DNA of 45,059 nucleotides from Methylococcaceae bacterium (GCA_030627265.1 DAOUSK010000004.1:1-45059); one strand, 5' to 3'; shown: positions 7,407 to 15,408, counted from the first letter of the stretch. The notes: generated by a model from the sequence alone, not told the origin. Numbers and translations are program-made.

Positions 7407-9506
7407 ATGACGATAGAAGAAAATATAGAAGAAGAAATAGATTTTAGTGATGCGTCACTGCATTTTAACCGAGAGTTAAGTCTTTTAGAGTTTAATGATC
7501 GTGTTTTGGCACAAGCGCGAGACGAAAGAATTCCCCTGCTAGAAAGACTAAATTATGTCTGTATTTCTAGCTCAAATTTAGATGAATTCTATGAGGTTCG
7601 AGCCGCAAGTTTAATTCAATTAGCTGAATTAAACCCTTTAATACGAGGCAGTGACGACTTAAATTCACAAGAACAATTAAACATTATTGCTCCCCGTGCG
7701 CATGATTTGGTGAAAGAGCAGTATCGTGTTCTTTATGAAATGATAATTCCACAGTTAGCGGACGAAGGTATTTGTTTTATTCGCAGAGCAGATTGGACGG
7801 AAAAGCAACGACAATGGCTAAAAACTTACTTTAGTGAAGAATTATTGCCGATATTAACCCCCGTTGGTTTGGATTCAGCACATCCTTTTCCACGAATTCT
7901 CAATAAAAGTTTAAATTTTATTGTTTCCCTTTCGGGAAAAGATGCGTTTGGCCGAAATAGCGGGCGCGCTATCTTACAAGCCCCAAGGGCTTTAGCAAGA
8001 ATAGTACGACTTCCTAATGATATTTCAGATAATGAAGCGGACTATAGCTTTGTTTTTCTCTCTTCAATTATTCACGCTTTTAGTGATGAACTTTTTAATG
8101 GTATGACGGTTAAACATTGTCACCAATTTAGAGTAACCAGAAATAGTGATTTATATGTTGATGATGATGCGGTTGATGATTTATTCAACGCGGTTCAGGG
8201 GGAATTGGCAATGCGCCATTATGGCGATGAAGTGCGTTTAGAAATAGATAAAAATTGCCCCGAAGAAACGATCAATTTTTTAGCGGCTCGATTTGGCTTA
8301 AATGAAAACCAAGTTTTCCCTGTATCTGGGATAGTTAACATTAGTCGCATGCAGGAGATTGTCGGTGTTATTGATCGTCCCGATTTAAAATTTAAACCTT
8401 ACAAGCAATCTATTCCTCAAGTATTAGGGCGCAATAAAAACTATTTTGATGCCATTAAAAAACAAGACATTTTATTGCATCATCCCTTTGAATCTTTTTT
8501 ACCCGTGGTTGAATTTATTAAGCAAGCTGCGCTTGATCCAGATGTCGTCGCTATCAAACAAACTTTATATAGAACAAGCGCAGACTCCCCGGTTGTTAAT
8601 GCTTTATTAAAAGCAGCGCAAGCGGGTAAGGAAGTGACGGTTGTTATTGAATTAAGAGCAAGATTTGATGAGCGGGCAAATATCAATTTAGCGGTTAAAT
8701 TACAAGATGCGGCGATTAATGTCGTTTATGGTGTGGTGGGCTACAAAACGCATGCAAAAATGTGCTTAATTATTCGTAAAGAAGGTAAGCGATTTAGAGA
8801 TTATGTGCATTTAGGGACAGGAAATTATCATCCTAATACAGCGAAGTTTTATACAGATTACGGCTTGTTTTCATCGAGTGTTGAATTAGGCGCTGATGTT
8901 AGAAAAGTATTTATACAGCTAACTAGCTTGGGGAAAGTAACAAAACTAAATAAGTTATTACAGTCTCCTTTTACCTTACATAAAGGCATTATTTCTAAAA
9001 TTGAACGGGAAATTAATTTTGCTAAAAAAGGTCAGCCTGCAAAAATAATTTTTAAAGTGAACTCTGTCGTTGAAGAAGAGATTATTCAAGCTTTATATCG
9101 TGCTTCTTGCGCAGGCGTGGAAATTAAATTAATTGTTCGGGGTGTTTGCTCATTAAAACCGGGCATAAAAGGCGTCTCTGAGAATATCGAAGTACGCTCA
9201 ATTATTGGTCGATTTTTAGAGCATACACGCGTTTATATGTTTGCTAATGGCGGACATGCTGAGGTCTATGCAGCGAGTGCAGATATCATGGGACGTAATA
9301 TGTTCAGGCGGGTAGAAGCTTGTTTTCCTATTGAGCAAAAAGCCTTGAAAGAGAGAGTTTTAAAAGATTTAGACGCTTATTTGCAAGATAATAGCCAATC
9401 TTGGATTATGCAAAGTGATGGTAGTTATATTCAAAGTACACATGAGGAAGGCGAGGGATTTTGTGTGCAAGTAGCGTTAATGGATGAGTTCTCTAAGAAA
9501 CATTAG
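7407..9506 (+). CDS. ppk1: Polyphosphate kinase 1
   Basis: Reversibly polymerises the gamma-phosphate of ATP into inorganic polyphosphate at the membrane periphery. The length of 699 residues is normal for Ppk1 (E. coli 688). The N-terminal domain opens with NRELSLLEFNDRVLAQA and SSNLDEFYEVRAA. The C-terminal phospholipase-D-like domains carry VIELRARFDERANI, the autophosphorylated-histidine motif YKTHAKM, and YVHLGTGNYHPNTAKFYTD. No ppx gene follows. It sits 18 bases after the PLP enzyme gene. A PhoBR system lies 25 kb away, but I see no Pho box directly upstream. Confidence 0.95.
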   Translation: MTIEENIEEEIDFSDASLHFNRELSLLEFNDRVLAQARDERIPLLERLNYVCISSSNLDEFYEVRAASLIQLAELNPLIRGSDDLNSQEQLNIIAPRAHDLVKEQYRVLYEMIIPQLADEGICFIRRADWTEKQRQWLKTYFSEELLPILTPVGLDSAHPFPRILNKSLNFIVSLSGKDAFGRNSGRAILQAPRALARIVRLPNDISDNEADYSFVFLSSIIHAFSDELFNGMTVKHCHQFRVTRNSDLYVDDDAVDDLFNAVQGELAMRHYGDEVRLEIDKNCPEETINFLAARFGLNENQVFPVSGIVNISRMQEIVGVIDRPDLKFKPYKQSIPQVLGRNKNYFDAIKKQDILLHHPFESFLPVVEFIKQAALDPDVVAIKQTLYRTSADSPVVNALLKAAQAGKEVTVVIELRARFDERANINLAVKLQDAAINVVYGVVGYKTHAKMCLIIRKEGKRFRDYVHLGTGNYHPNTAKFYTDYGLFSSSVELGADVRKVFIQLTSLGKVTKLNKLLQSPFTLHKGIISKIEREINFAKKGQPAKIIFKVNSVVEEEIIQALYRASCAGVEIKLIVRGVCSLKPGIKGVSENIEVRSIIGRFLEHTRVYMFANGGHAEVYAASADIMGRNMFRRVEACFPIEQKALKERVLKDLDAYLQDNSQSWIMQSDGSYIQSTHEEGEGFCVQVALMDEFSKKH

Positions 9507-9557
9507 TTGTTCCCAGTCCCAATAATTTCATTCTTAGACGCATATTTTTAAAAAACT

Positions 9558-9654
9558 CGTCATTCCTGTATGCTCCTAGCAGGAATCTATCGTGGGCAGC
9601 TGAACTCTCGGTTAAGCTTGTGCCCACGCTTGACTGGGGAGATTTCGGGAATGA
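9558..9654. repeat. Nested palindromic intergenic element downstream of ppk1
   Basis: Outer arms are tcattcc (9560) and gggaatga (ending 9654). Inside are attcctg / caggaat (7 bp) and the perfect cgtgggca / tgcccacg (9591-9598 / 9621-9628). The cgtcattcctg...caggaatc layout resembles intergenic palindromes seen widely in proteobacteria. It separates ppk1 from the sigma-54 site of the next gene. Confidence 0.5.
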
Positions 9655-9692
9655 TGGGGAGGGCACCTTTTTGCGAAACTCATCATTCTATT

Positions 9693-9708
9693 TGGCATAA
9701 GTATTGCT
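9693..9708 (+). promoter_or_regulatory. Sigma-54 (RpoN) promoter, near-consensus
   Basis: The sequence tggcataagtattgct fits TGGCAY-N5-TTGCW exactly, with GG and GC at the required 10-base separation. It lies 45 bases before the ATG at 9754, a typical distance. It differs at only 2 of 16 positions from the site before flgG. An 11-base inverted repeat, ttattttattg / caataaaataa (9710-9720 / 9734-9744), overlaps the predicted transcription start and ends next to the ribosome binding site. Confidence 0.7.
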
Positions 9709-9753
9709 CTTATTTTATTGGTGTTTAATGTGGCAATAAAATAAGGATTTGAG

Positions 9754-10392
9754 ATGATAGCTTCAACACAATTTTCAGCTGAATCAACCCAGTTATTGCA
9801 AGCGAGAGGTTTGAGTAAAAGCCAAATAACAGACTTTTCTTTGTTATTAGATAAAGCGCATAAGCAACAAGGCCAAAATGTTAGCGCTAAGCAAGTCTTA
9901 AATGATATGTCGGGAAGCGAATTGAAGCTATTGCAAAAAGCGAGCTCATTAGCTGATTCCATTCACGTTGCATCCTTGAGTAAAGAAGGTGCGGTCAACT
10001 TATTAGCTCAACCAGATAATACAGGTCTGGTAGATATTAATAACGATGGCATTGTTGAAGTAGGAGCAGGAAGACACATGATCTTTCCTCCTGTTAATGC
10101 GCCTGCTCATGTTAAAGAAGCGTGGGATAAATCGACTGAGGGTTTAAGTTTTCAAGATAAAATGGTGCTTGAATTAAACTTACATACGTCAATTTATGGA
10201 TTTGAAATAAATGGTGTGCCGACTAAACCAGCACCTTCACCAGAACAACAGTGGAGTGCGAATAACCTGGTTGAATGGTTTGCAACACTCAGATCAGGCT
10301 TAGAACGTTCGGTTAAAGAAGAAGGCTGGACTCACTTTAATTTAGCTCAGAAAGGTTTTTATGATAAATTCGAGGCATTGTTGGGTGCTTGA
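9754..10392 (+). CDS. Unknown protein, predicted member of the sigma-54 (motility?) regulon
   Basis: This 212-residue protein has no signal peptide or membrane helix. I do not recognise the family. The first 80 residues are helical with SKSQITDFSLLLDKAHKQQG. In the middle lies DINNDGIVEV, which resembles a single calcium-binding (EF-hand/dockerin-like) loop of pattern DxNxDG. The C-terminal half includes FQDKMVLELNLHTSIYGFEI and a Trp-rich NNLVEWFATLRSG. The start ATG at 9754 is preceded by AAGGA. It is a single gene between a palindromic element and a non-coding region. The sigma-54 promoter, nearly identical to that before flgG, suggests expression with flagellar genes. Function is open: an accessory flagellar, surface or signalling protein are all possible. 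Confidence 0.7.
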   Translation: MIASTQFSAESTQLLQARGLSKSQITDFSLLLDKAHKQQGQNVSAKQVLNDMSGSELKLLQKASSLADSIHVASLSKEGAVNLLAQPDNTGLVDINNDGIVEVGAGRHMIFPPVNAPAHVKEAWDKSTEGLSFQDKMVLELNLHTSIYGFEINGVPTKPAPSPEQQWSANNLVEWFATLRSGLERSVKEEGWTHFNLAQKGFYDKFEALLGA

Positions 10393-10823
10393 ATAAATTG
10401 GCTCTTTTGAATTTCAAGTGAGCAGTCTATAGCCAGTCTGTTTTCTACAGACTTAGCTATTTGGTATAAAGTACAGGGTTCAAGCAAAAAGATATATATT
10501 AAATGCTTGTAATAAATGATAGATACTCGCGGAAAAAAGCAGTATCAATCGAGTCTGCCCCCCCATTGATTCCACGCTATCGTTACTTTTAGCTATGTAC
10601 TCATTAAGTGTTGGTGATAATCTATGTTATTGTTTTTAATAAGTCCTAGCGATAGGTGAGTAACCGTAACCATTCAGCTGTACGCCTTACCAACAGCTAA
10701 TGCATACGTTGTCTTATTTTTCGTACCGTTGGACATCAAACCCCTTGTACTCAAGCTTCCTTCGGTATCGACTAGGATATAGCTTATATAGCGATTTCTA
10801 TTTAATAAAGCAAGAAGGATATT
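10393..10823. other. Long non-coding stretch, no recognisable gene
   Basis: I find no convincing ORF on either strand in 431 bases. The short minus-strand ORF beginning at 11020 is the antisense of the ATPase remnant. A run of eight C residues occurs at 10558. Base composition from about 10650 to 10790 looks less AT-rich than the neighbours, which could mean degraded foreign or coding DNA, but I cannot identify a source. Confidence 0.4.
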
Positions 10824-11160
10824 ATGACAAGTCTATTGAATAAACATTTGGCATCACCTTCCTGAATACGAAGTAATCGATTTACTTGATGCTCGACCAG
10901 ATATTGGATTAGATAGCTTTGAAGTAGACAATCGCCGCGATATATATGGCGATAACACCTTGAGCATAAAAAAGCACAAGGGGCCTTTATTACGATTTTT
11001 GCTACAATTTCATCAAGCATTAGTTTATATACTACTGGTGGCTATTGGCTTAAATGATTGGGTTCATATTATTGCTGTAGGACTTACCATTCATATTGTG
11101 ATTGATTTAGATAAAACAATTCGTTTGTATTTAGAGCGACGAACCGAAAAAACAAGATAG
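10824..11160 (+). pseudogene. P-type cation ATPase N-terminal domain gene, frameshifted
   Basis: The ATG at 10824 (after AGAAGGA) opens MTSLLNKH and stops after 13 codons. One frame over, the sequence continues WHHLPEYEVIDLLDARPDIG and then GPLLRFLLQFHQALVYILLV, typical of the cation-transporter ATPase N-terminal domain (PF00690 type) plus the first membrane helix. Removing one T from the run at 10847-10849 (cattt) restores MTSLLNKHWHHLPEYEV and a single 111-residue product ending at 11160. The tail DLDKTIRLYLERRTEKTR does not continue into the ATPase actuator domain, so the ancestor was either a truncated ATPase or a stand-alone N-domain protein. The track ORF at 10960 is its 3' part. A sequencing error cannot be excluded. 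Confidence 0.72.
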
Positions 11161-11166
11161 TTCATA

Positions 11167-11199
11167 CAGACATGGTGATTATGATAAACACCATGTCTG
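11167..11199. terminator. Perfect hairpin after the ATPase remnant
   Basis: cagacatggtg (11167-11177) and caccatgtctg (11189-11199) form an 11-bp perfect stem with an 11-base loop, 6 bases past the remnant's stop. No T run follows, so termination is uncertain. Confidence 0.4.
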
Positions 11200-11270
11200 C
11201 ATGGGTCGATAGCAGGCAGTGCTCATCTTGCTACTCTCCCCCGCAGTTGAACATAAGACCCGTTATGTGC

Positions 11271-11326
11271 CCCCAAAAACCACCACTAAACCTCTGATAA
11301 ATTATTATTAGGGGCGGTATTTGGGG
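11271..11326. repeat. Imperfect inverted repeat
   Basis: ccccaaaaaccaccactaa (11271-11289) is complementary, with three mismatches, to the end of the element, which finishes with gcggtatttgggg at 11326. The spacer is AT-rich. Its origin is unknown; it may be the ends of a small mobile element. Confidence 0.4.
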
Positions 11327-11395
11327 ATAAATAAGACCTAAACAAAATTAAGCACAGCTACTTATTACAGTTAGATGACAGTTACGCACATTTTC

Positions 11396-11463
11396 TGTGG
11401 ATAACATTGTGAGTTGTTTTTGAGTAACTACTTGAACCCTTTGTTAGTAAAGGCTGTGGATTA
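11396..11463 (-). other. Two DnaA-box-like sequences
   Basis: On the minus strand, 11396-11404 reads ttatccaca, the exact high-affinity DnaA box. 11455-11463 reads taatccaca, one mismatch. Both have the same orientation, 59 bases apart, in AT-rich non-coding DNA. No dnaA, gidA or parAB is nearby, so this may be a DnaA-titrating site or chance, not an origin. Confidence 0.35.
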
Positions 11464-11491
11464 GATCGTACAAATTTTGTACAGTGCGTAA

Positions 11492-11573
11492 GTTGGGCTG
11501 AGGCACGAAGCACAACAATTTACATGACAAGCAAAAAGGAAGGCTTTTATTTGAGTCGCTTATGCAGCCCAAC
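11492..11573. repeat. Palindromic repeat, family B (degenerate copy)
   Basis: gttgggctgaggcacgaagc at the left and gcagcccaac at the right mirror the ends of the copy at 4085-4169 (gttgggctgagcttgcgaagc / agcccaac). The outermost gtag/ctac bases are lost. Confidence 0.5.
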
Positions 11574-11676
11574 ACGTTGATATGGTAGGGTTTGTTGGGA
11601 TTTTAGCGCAAGGGGGGGGAGGGGCTTGTGGTTGGGTGTTAAGGGCAGGCACAAGGCGCTGCCCCTACGTTTGCGA

Positions 11677-12228
11677 TTAAGCTTCCTCTTCTTGTTTACG
11701 TTTTGCTTTATTCGCTTGAACATTAACAAAAATAATTGTTCCTAAGCCCATAATAGCGGGAACAACTATTTTCCACAGACTGATAGAAGTGTCTTCTTCT
11801 CTGCCCACTGCAAATGTTAAGTGGGTATCAAGTTCTTCGCCATTATGCTCAATGGTAATATGCGCAAGGTAATCACCTGCACCAAATTCAGTAAAATCAA
11901 CGGCGGCATTAATGGTACCTGTTTTAACTTTTTTGGCTGCTTGATGAAAAATGCGGCGACCATCTGATTCGCGAGTAATTTCTAACTCAAGACTGGTTTG
12001 GCGTAGTTTTTGTCCTTCATAGTCAAACACTAGCTGGGTTAATCCAAGGTTTGGAATAGCCGTACAATAACTGACTCCTTGAGTAAAGCTAGGCGTATAG
12101 GCAGAAAAGTGAATAACCTCAGAACCGACAGTAATGCGGCAATTATCTGGCTCGTTTGATGCGCCTTTATGGGCGAAAGCTTGAACTGAAAATAGGCTAA
12201 GAGCTAAGAAGAGAGTGGATAGTTTCAT
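11677..12228 (-). CDS. Membrane-anchored periplasmic protein of unknown function, next to C1-cofactor genes
   Basis: This 183-residue protein begins with a clear Sec signal peptide (MKLSTLFLALSLFSVQAFA, cleavage before HKG). A periplasmic domain of about 120 residues with two cysteines (about C30 and C54, a possible disulfide) follows. A single C-terminal membrane helix (about 153-172, IVVPAIMGLGTIIFVNVQ) and a basic cytoplasmic tail (KAKRKQEEEA) complete it. I do not recognise the family. The topology recalls PmoD/AmoD-type proteins of methane and ammonia oxidisers, but I do not see the expected metal-binding motif, so I make no such claim. It starts 36 bases after the MfnB-like gene stop on the same strand and is probably the last gene of that operon. 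Confidence 0.75.
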   Translation of the reverse strand: MKLSTLFLALSLFSVQAFAHKGASNEPDNCRITVGSEVIHFSAYTPSFTQGVSYCTAIPNLGLTQLVFDYEGQKLRQTSLELEITRESDGRRIFHQAAKKVKTGTINAAVDFTEFGAGDYLAHITIEHNGEELDTHLTFAVGREEDTSISLWKIVVPAIMGLGTIIFVNVQANKAKRKQEEEA

Positions 12229-12264
12229 GATAATTACCTTAGGTTTAATGATTTATTATTATTT

Positions 12265-12927
12265 TTATAAAGCAGATCGTATGCTGCTTAAAGCCTGTGG
12301 GTCTAGAGCAGCCGTTCGCTGGTGCTGATTGCATAAAGCACCTCTAAAACCAAGATAGTCTGCTTGTAATGGTTTTAAGGTGGCAATATCTTGCAAGCGT
12401 AGAGAACCTGCTAAACCACATAGTAACTTATATTTTTTACTCTGTTCTACAAAATATTCAATTTTTTTAAGCGGCATGACTTGTGTTAACGAGCCATTTT
12501 GTTTATCCATGGTATCTAACATAACGCCAGTGAAATTTGCTTTAGCAAAGTCTTTTAGGCGGTCTAAGTCAGGATTTTGGTCGGCAAATAAAACCGCAAT
12601 TAATTTAATCTCTGTTTGAGCGAGTTGTTGAATAACGGGCAGCCAATCACCGTCAGGAAAAAATCCGATTTTAACGTAATCAACACCCGTTGCGGCCATT
12701 TTTTCAACAGCATTAAAGATGGTGTCAGCTTGCATAGGCAAATCACCAACGGTTGCACTGATGGCTTTGCTTAATTGAGAGCTATTGACAATCGTGCTTA
12801 CGAGGGTTGTTTCTAATGCACCTAGTGCGCCTAATGAGGGCTGTTTTAGGTCAATAATATCAACATTAGCTTGTTCGGCCATGATGGCTTCTGCTAAGCA
12901 ATTAACACTGGCTAACATTTTATTCAT
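12265..12927 (-). CDS. mfnB: (5-formylfuran-3-yl)methyl phosphate synthase-like protein (MfnB, DUF556)
   Basis: MfnB condenses two glyceraldehyde-3-phosphates to the furan precursor of methanofuran. In methylotrophs the C1 carrier of the formyltransferase complex is a methanofuran derivative. The protein has the family's TIM-barrel features: MLASVNCLAEA, ANVDIIDLKQPSLGALGA (with the Schiff-base-forming Lys region), DYVKIGFFPDG and the C-terminal YLGFRGALC. The track ORF begins at 12981, but the ATG at 12927 overlaps the upstream DUF447 stop as ATGA and aligns with family N-termini, giving 220 residues. This is the fourth gene of the block. Bacterial activity is inferred from the archaeal enzyme. 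Confidence 0.85.
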   Translation of the reverse strand: MNKMLASVNCLAEAIMAEQANVDIIDLKQPSLGALGALETTLVSTIVNSSQLSKAISATVGDLPMQADTIFNAVEKMAATGVDYVKIGFFPDGDWLPVIQQLAQTEIKLIAVLFADQNPDLDRLKDFAKANFTGVMLDTMDKQNGSLTQVMPLKKIEYFVEQSKKYKLLCGLAGSLRLQDIATLKPLQADYLGFRGALCNQHQRTAALDPQALSSIRSAL

Positions 12928-13490
12928 GAATGTTTTGCCTCGCGTTGTTTTTCTTGAATAGCGGTAGTGACCCATTGCCATGCTTCTTTTTCTCTCGGCC
13001 CTGCTGTTTTTTCAAAGCCAATCGATAGGTAATTCAGTTCGGATTGAATTTTTTCAATGGGTAGATGATTAACGCGGCTTAATAAAATAGCGGCTTCTAA
13101 AACTGAAAATTGCGCACGATTAAAACCTTGAAAAGGGCGGTGCTGGACTTGATGAATGCTTTTGCAGAATAATTTAGGGCGAACCGCATCTTCTTCTATG
13201 CGAATAATTTCTACCTCACAATGTGCGAGAGCTGATGTTAAAAAAACGCCGTTTATTTTTTCAGCAGCGGATAAAGGCCAGTCTCTACTGCCTGTTAAGC
13301 AACCTGCAAAAATACGCACATCATCACAATAATTAATCACGGCTGTGCGGGTGCTTAATAAATTATCTAATGTGGTTGAGGGACGAAAGGGCAGAATGAT
13401 AAATTCATCATTTTGCACATGAATTCCCATAGGGGCGAGATGTGCTTTGCCTTCTGCATTTTGGGTGGTGACGATAGTTTCTTGAATCAT
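12924..13490 (-). CDS. DUF447-family protein of the tetrahydromethanopterin gene set
   Basis: This 188-residue protein shows the DUF447 pattern. It opens IQETIVTTQNAEGKAHLAPM, a split-barrel flavin-binding-like start, and continues with GIHVQNDEFIILPFRPSTTL and a DWPLSAAE motif in the middle. DUF447 proteins occur in methanogens and in bacterial C1-cofactor clusters and are linked genetically to tetrahydromethanopterin metabolism, but I know of no defined reaction. Its start shares one base with the DUF6513 stop (13490), and its stop overlaps the MfnB start by 4 bases, so it is translationally coupled on both sides. Confidence 0.8.
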   Translation of the reverse strand: MIQETIVTTQNAEGKAHLAPMGIHVQNDEFIILPFRPSTTLDNLLSTRTAVINYCDDVRIFAGCLTGSRDWPLSAAEKINGVFLTSALAHCEVEIIRIEEDAVRPKLFCKSIHQVQHRPFQGFNRAQFSVLEAAILLSRVNHLPIEKIQSELNYLSIGFEKTAGPREKEAWQWVTTAIQEKQREAKHS

Positions 13491-14875
13491 TATTTTTTTA
13501 GCGTTGTGCCCGCAGGCTTAAAACTGTGTAAATCAACGTCTTGATTTTTAATTTTTGCTGCACAACCCCAATTAAGGGCTTGGTCTTGATTAAAACGTTT
13601 ACCTAATTGCCATGCTGTTTCTGCTCGGGCAAGTTCTACCCCTAAATAAAAAGCATGACTCGCATCATCTTCAACGTGCAATTTGGGGTATAAATCAAAA
13701 GGGTCAATCGCCGAATGTAAACCATCTCTATTATAAATATGCACGCCTTCCGTACTAATTTGTATGCGGAAGCTAGGGTCTTTTACTTCCGCTGCAAAGT
13801 CTTTGATTTCCGATAATTGGTAAGGGAAGGGGGAAGGCTCGTGTAATGCCATTAAATCAGAGCTGATATGTTTGGGTAAGGTATCATTTTCTTGCGCAGC
13901 ATACATAATGCGGCGTGCAACATCGGCTTCTTTAATGGCGCGTGAAGCATGATGGCTGACTTCCGTTGCCAAAATGTGGTTGATATTTAGTTCGGAGCAC
14001 ATGCCTAACAATATAGCATTCATACCGGCTGTATCTGCATGAGTGAGTTCAGTAATATTACCCACACCGAGCATCATTTCAATATCAGGAAATTTATTGC
14101 GTACTGTATGGTAGCGTACGACAGAGTCGGTAAAGCCGAAGTGAATCGGGTCTAAAATTGGATCGATAATAAAGGGTTTGTTTTTAGCTTGTAAAGTTTT
14201 TATAACACGCTCTAAACAAGAAATATCGGTATGATTTTCAGGGATAATAATGGGGATTGCATCGACTTCATCGGCAACCCATAAAGTTGATTCATGTAAG
14301 CTCAACATATAATCCGCACCGGCCTTTGCTCCGCGCAATAAATCGTCGGTTTCTAAGGAATCAATGCTGACTAAAAAGCCCTCTTTTTTCAGCCCTTGGA
14401 TAATCGCTTCCATATTGTCAAAAGGCGTATCGGGTAAGCAGCCGATATCAATGATATTAGCGCCATTTTCTTGGTAGTAGTAGGCACGCTGTATGACTTC
14501 ATCAACCGTTAAATTGGGCGCGTCAACAATTTCAGCAAAGATTTTGACATTGTAATGGCTTAAATCAATATGTAATGCTTTTTTGCCAAAAAACAACGGC
14601 AAATCTTTTAATTCTTCAGGGCCGCGTTCAACAGGAAGTTTTAATTTTTCAGAAAGCAGCTCTAAGTCACCTCGACAGCGACCCGGAAGAACAATGCGAT
14701 CAGCATTAAAGGTGTCTTTTAAGCGCCGCGCAATCATATCTGCGGTCATTAAAGCAGCCACTTTTACACCGATTTGATGAACGGTATAGGTAAATTCAGG
14801 CTGCATTTTTTCTAAAATAGCACGCAGTTGTTTTTCGGCTAATTTACCTGTTAAAAATAGTATATGCTCACTCAT
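13490..14875 (-). CDS. DUF6513 / dihydropteroate-synthase-like protein of methanopterin biosynthesis
   Basis: A 461-residue two-part protein. Residues 1-110 form an N-terminal domain beginning EHILFLTGKLAEKQLRAIL. Residues about 115-400 form a pterin-binding TIM barrel with ANIIDIGCLPDTPFDNM, VSIDSLETDDLLRGAKAGA and MMLGVGNITELTHADTAGM. It differs from FolP in lacking the STRPG and SRKRF loops. Archaeal homologues act as dihydropteroate synthase-like enzymes in methanopterin assembly, and the bacterial genes are part of the tetrahydromethanopterin set. Its start overlaps the DmrB stop by ATGA. A true FolP gene lies just upstream in the opposite direction, so two pterin-binding barrels sit side by side here. 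Confidence 0.85.
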   Translation of the reverse strand: MSEHILFLTGKLAEKQLRAILEKMQPEFTYTVHQIGVKVAALMTADMIARRLKDTFNADRIVLPGRCRGDLELLSEKLKLPVERGPEELKDLPLFFGKKALHIDLSHYNVKIFAEIVDAPNLTVDEVIQRAYYYQENGANIIDIGCLPDTPFDNMEAIIQGLKKEGFLVSIDSLETDDLLRGAKAGADYMLSLHESTLWVADEVDAIPIIIPENHTDISCLERVIKTLQAKNKPFIIDPILDPIHFGFTDSVVRYHTVRNKFPDIEMMLGVGNITELTHADTAGMNAILLGMCSELNINHILATEVSHHASRAIKEADVARRIMYAAQENDTLPKHISSDLMALHEPSPFPYQLSEIKDFAAEVKDPSFRIQISTEGVHIYNRDGLHSAIDPFDLYPKLHVEDDASHAFYLGVELARAETAWQLGKRFNQDQALNWGCAAKIKNQDVDLHSFKPAGTTLKK

Positions 14876-15408
14876 GATAACTGCTGCAGACGGTGCTGAA
14901 GTGCGACGCTGAGTTCTGATACACTTTCTACAACGGTGGTATATTCAAAATCACGCAGTTTATCGGTTGCTTCTAAATCTATTTTTCGTGGGTAAACCAT
15001 CACTTTTCCACCAGGTGCAGTTGTTTCCATTTCAGGTGCTATATCACAAGGGTAGACAATATTAGGAATGCGACACTTTCCTGCTTGAGAGAATAGGTTA
15101 GTGACTAAAGAATCGGCAATCCCTAAAACACATTTTGCGACGGTATTAGAGGTTGTCGGTGCGAGCACTAAGCTGTGGTAATAGTCTTTATAAAAGAGGC
15201 CCACGGGCGGCGCAGAAGCGGCTTTATCGCGGTAAACGCGGACTTTGTCGCGTAAATCATTGATATTAATGCCATACATTTTTAAGACTTCTTCGCCTGC
15301 TTGGCTAAGATACAAATCGACATTATCGAGTGTGAGCATTAGCTCAATGCATTCTTCAATATAATGACCTGAACCAGTAACAGCCCATGCAATACGTGCT
15401 TGTTCCAT
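14872..15408 (-). CDS. dmrB: Dihydromethanopterin reductase-like flavoprotein (DmrB/AfpA)
   Basis: An FMN-dependent flavoprotein-superfamily member. DmrB reduces dihydromethanopterin to tetrahydromethanopterin, the last step of cofactor synthesis. The start is best placed at ATG 15408 (MEQARIAWAVTGSGHYIEEC), not the track start 15468: family members begin right before the RIAWAVTGSGH motif, and 178 residues is the expected size. The middle has LVLAPTTSNTVAKCVLGIADSLVTN, which is flavoprotein-like. PNIVYPCDIAPEMETTAPGG follows. It is first of the leftward operon and overlaps the next gene by 4 bases. The 117 bases to the folP start must hold both divergent promoters. Confidence 0.85.
   Translation of the reverse strand: MEQARIAWAVTGSGHYIEECIELMLTLDNVDLYLSQAGEEVLKMYGININDLRDKVRVYRDKAASAPPVGLFYKDYYHSLVLAPTTSNTVAKCVLGIADSLVTNLFSQAGKCRIPNIVYPCDIAPEMETTAPGGKVMVYPRKIDLEATDKLRDFEYTTVVESVSELSVALQHRLQQLS

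Larger units (their letters stand above)
11161..11676. other. Non-coding region with palindromes and DnaA-box-like sites
   Basis: There is no gene in 516 bases. It contains a perfect hairpin (11167-11199), a long imperfect palindrome (11271-11326), an exact and a one-mismatch DnaA box (11396, 11455), the palindrome gtacaaattttgtac (11468-11482), and a degenerate family B repeat (11492-11573). A G-rich run (about 11610-11635) ends it. Confidence 0.5.

Noticed and set aside
9612-9962. 116-codon minus-strand ORF
   Set aside because: Antisense to the unknown gene at 9754 and to its promoter; the plus-strand gene has a proper promoter and ribosome binding site.
11547-11729. 60-codon minus-strand ORF
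   Set aside because: Overlaps the end of the better-supported membrane-anchored protein in another frame and reads through a G-rich run and repeat.
11677-12228. PmoD/AmoD-type copper protein
   Set aside because: Topology is similar (signal peptide, periplasmic domain, C-terminal helix), but I cannot see the expected metal-binding motif.
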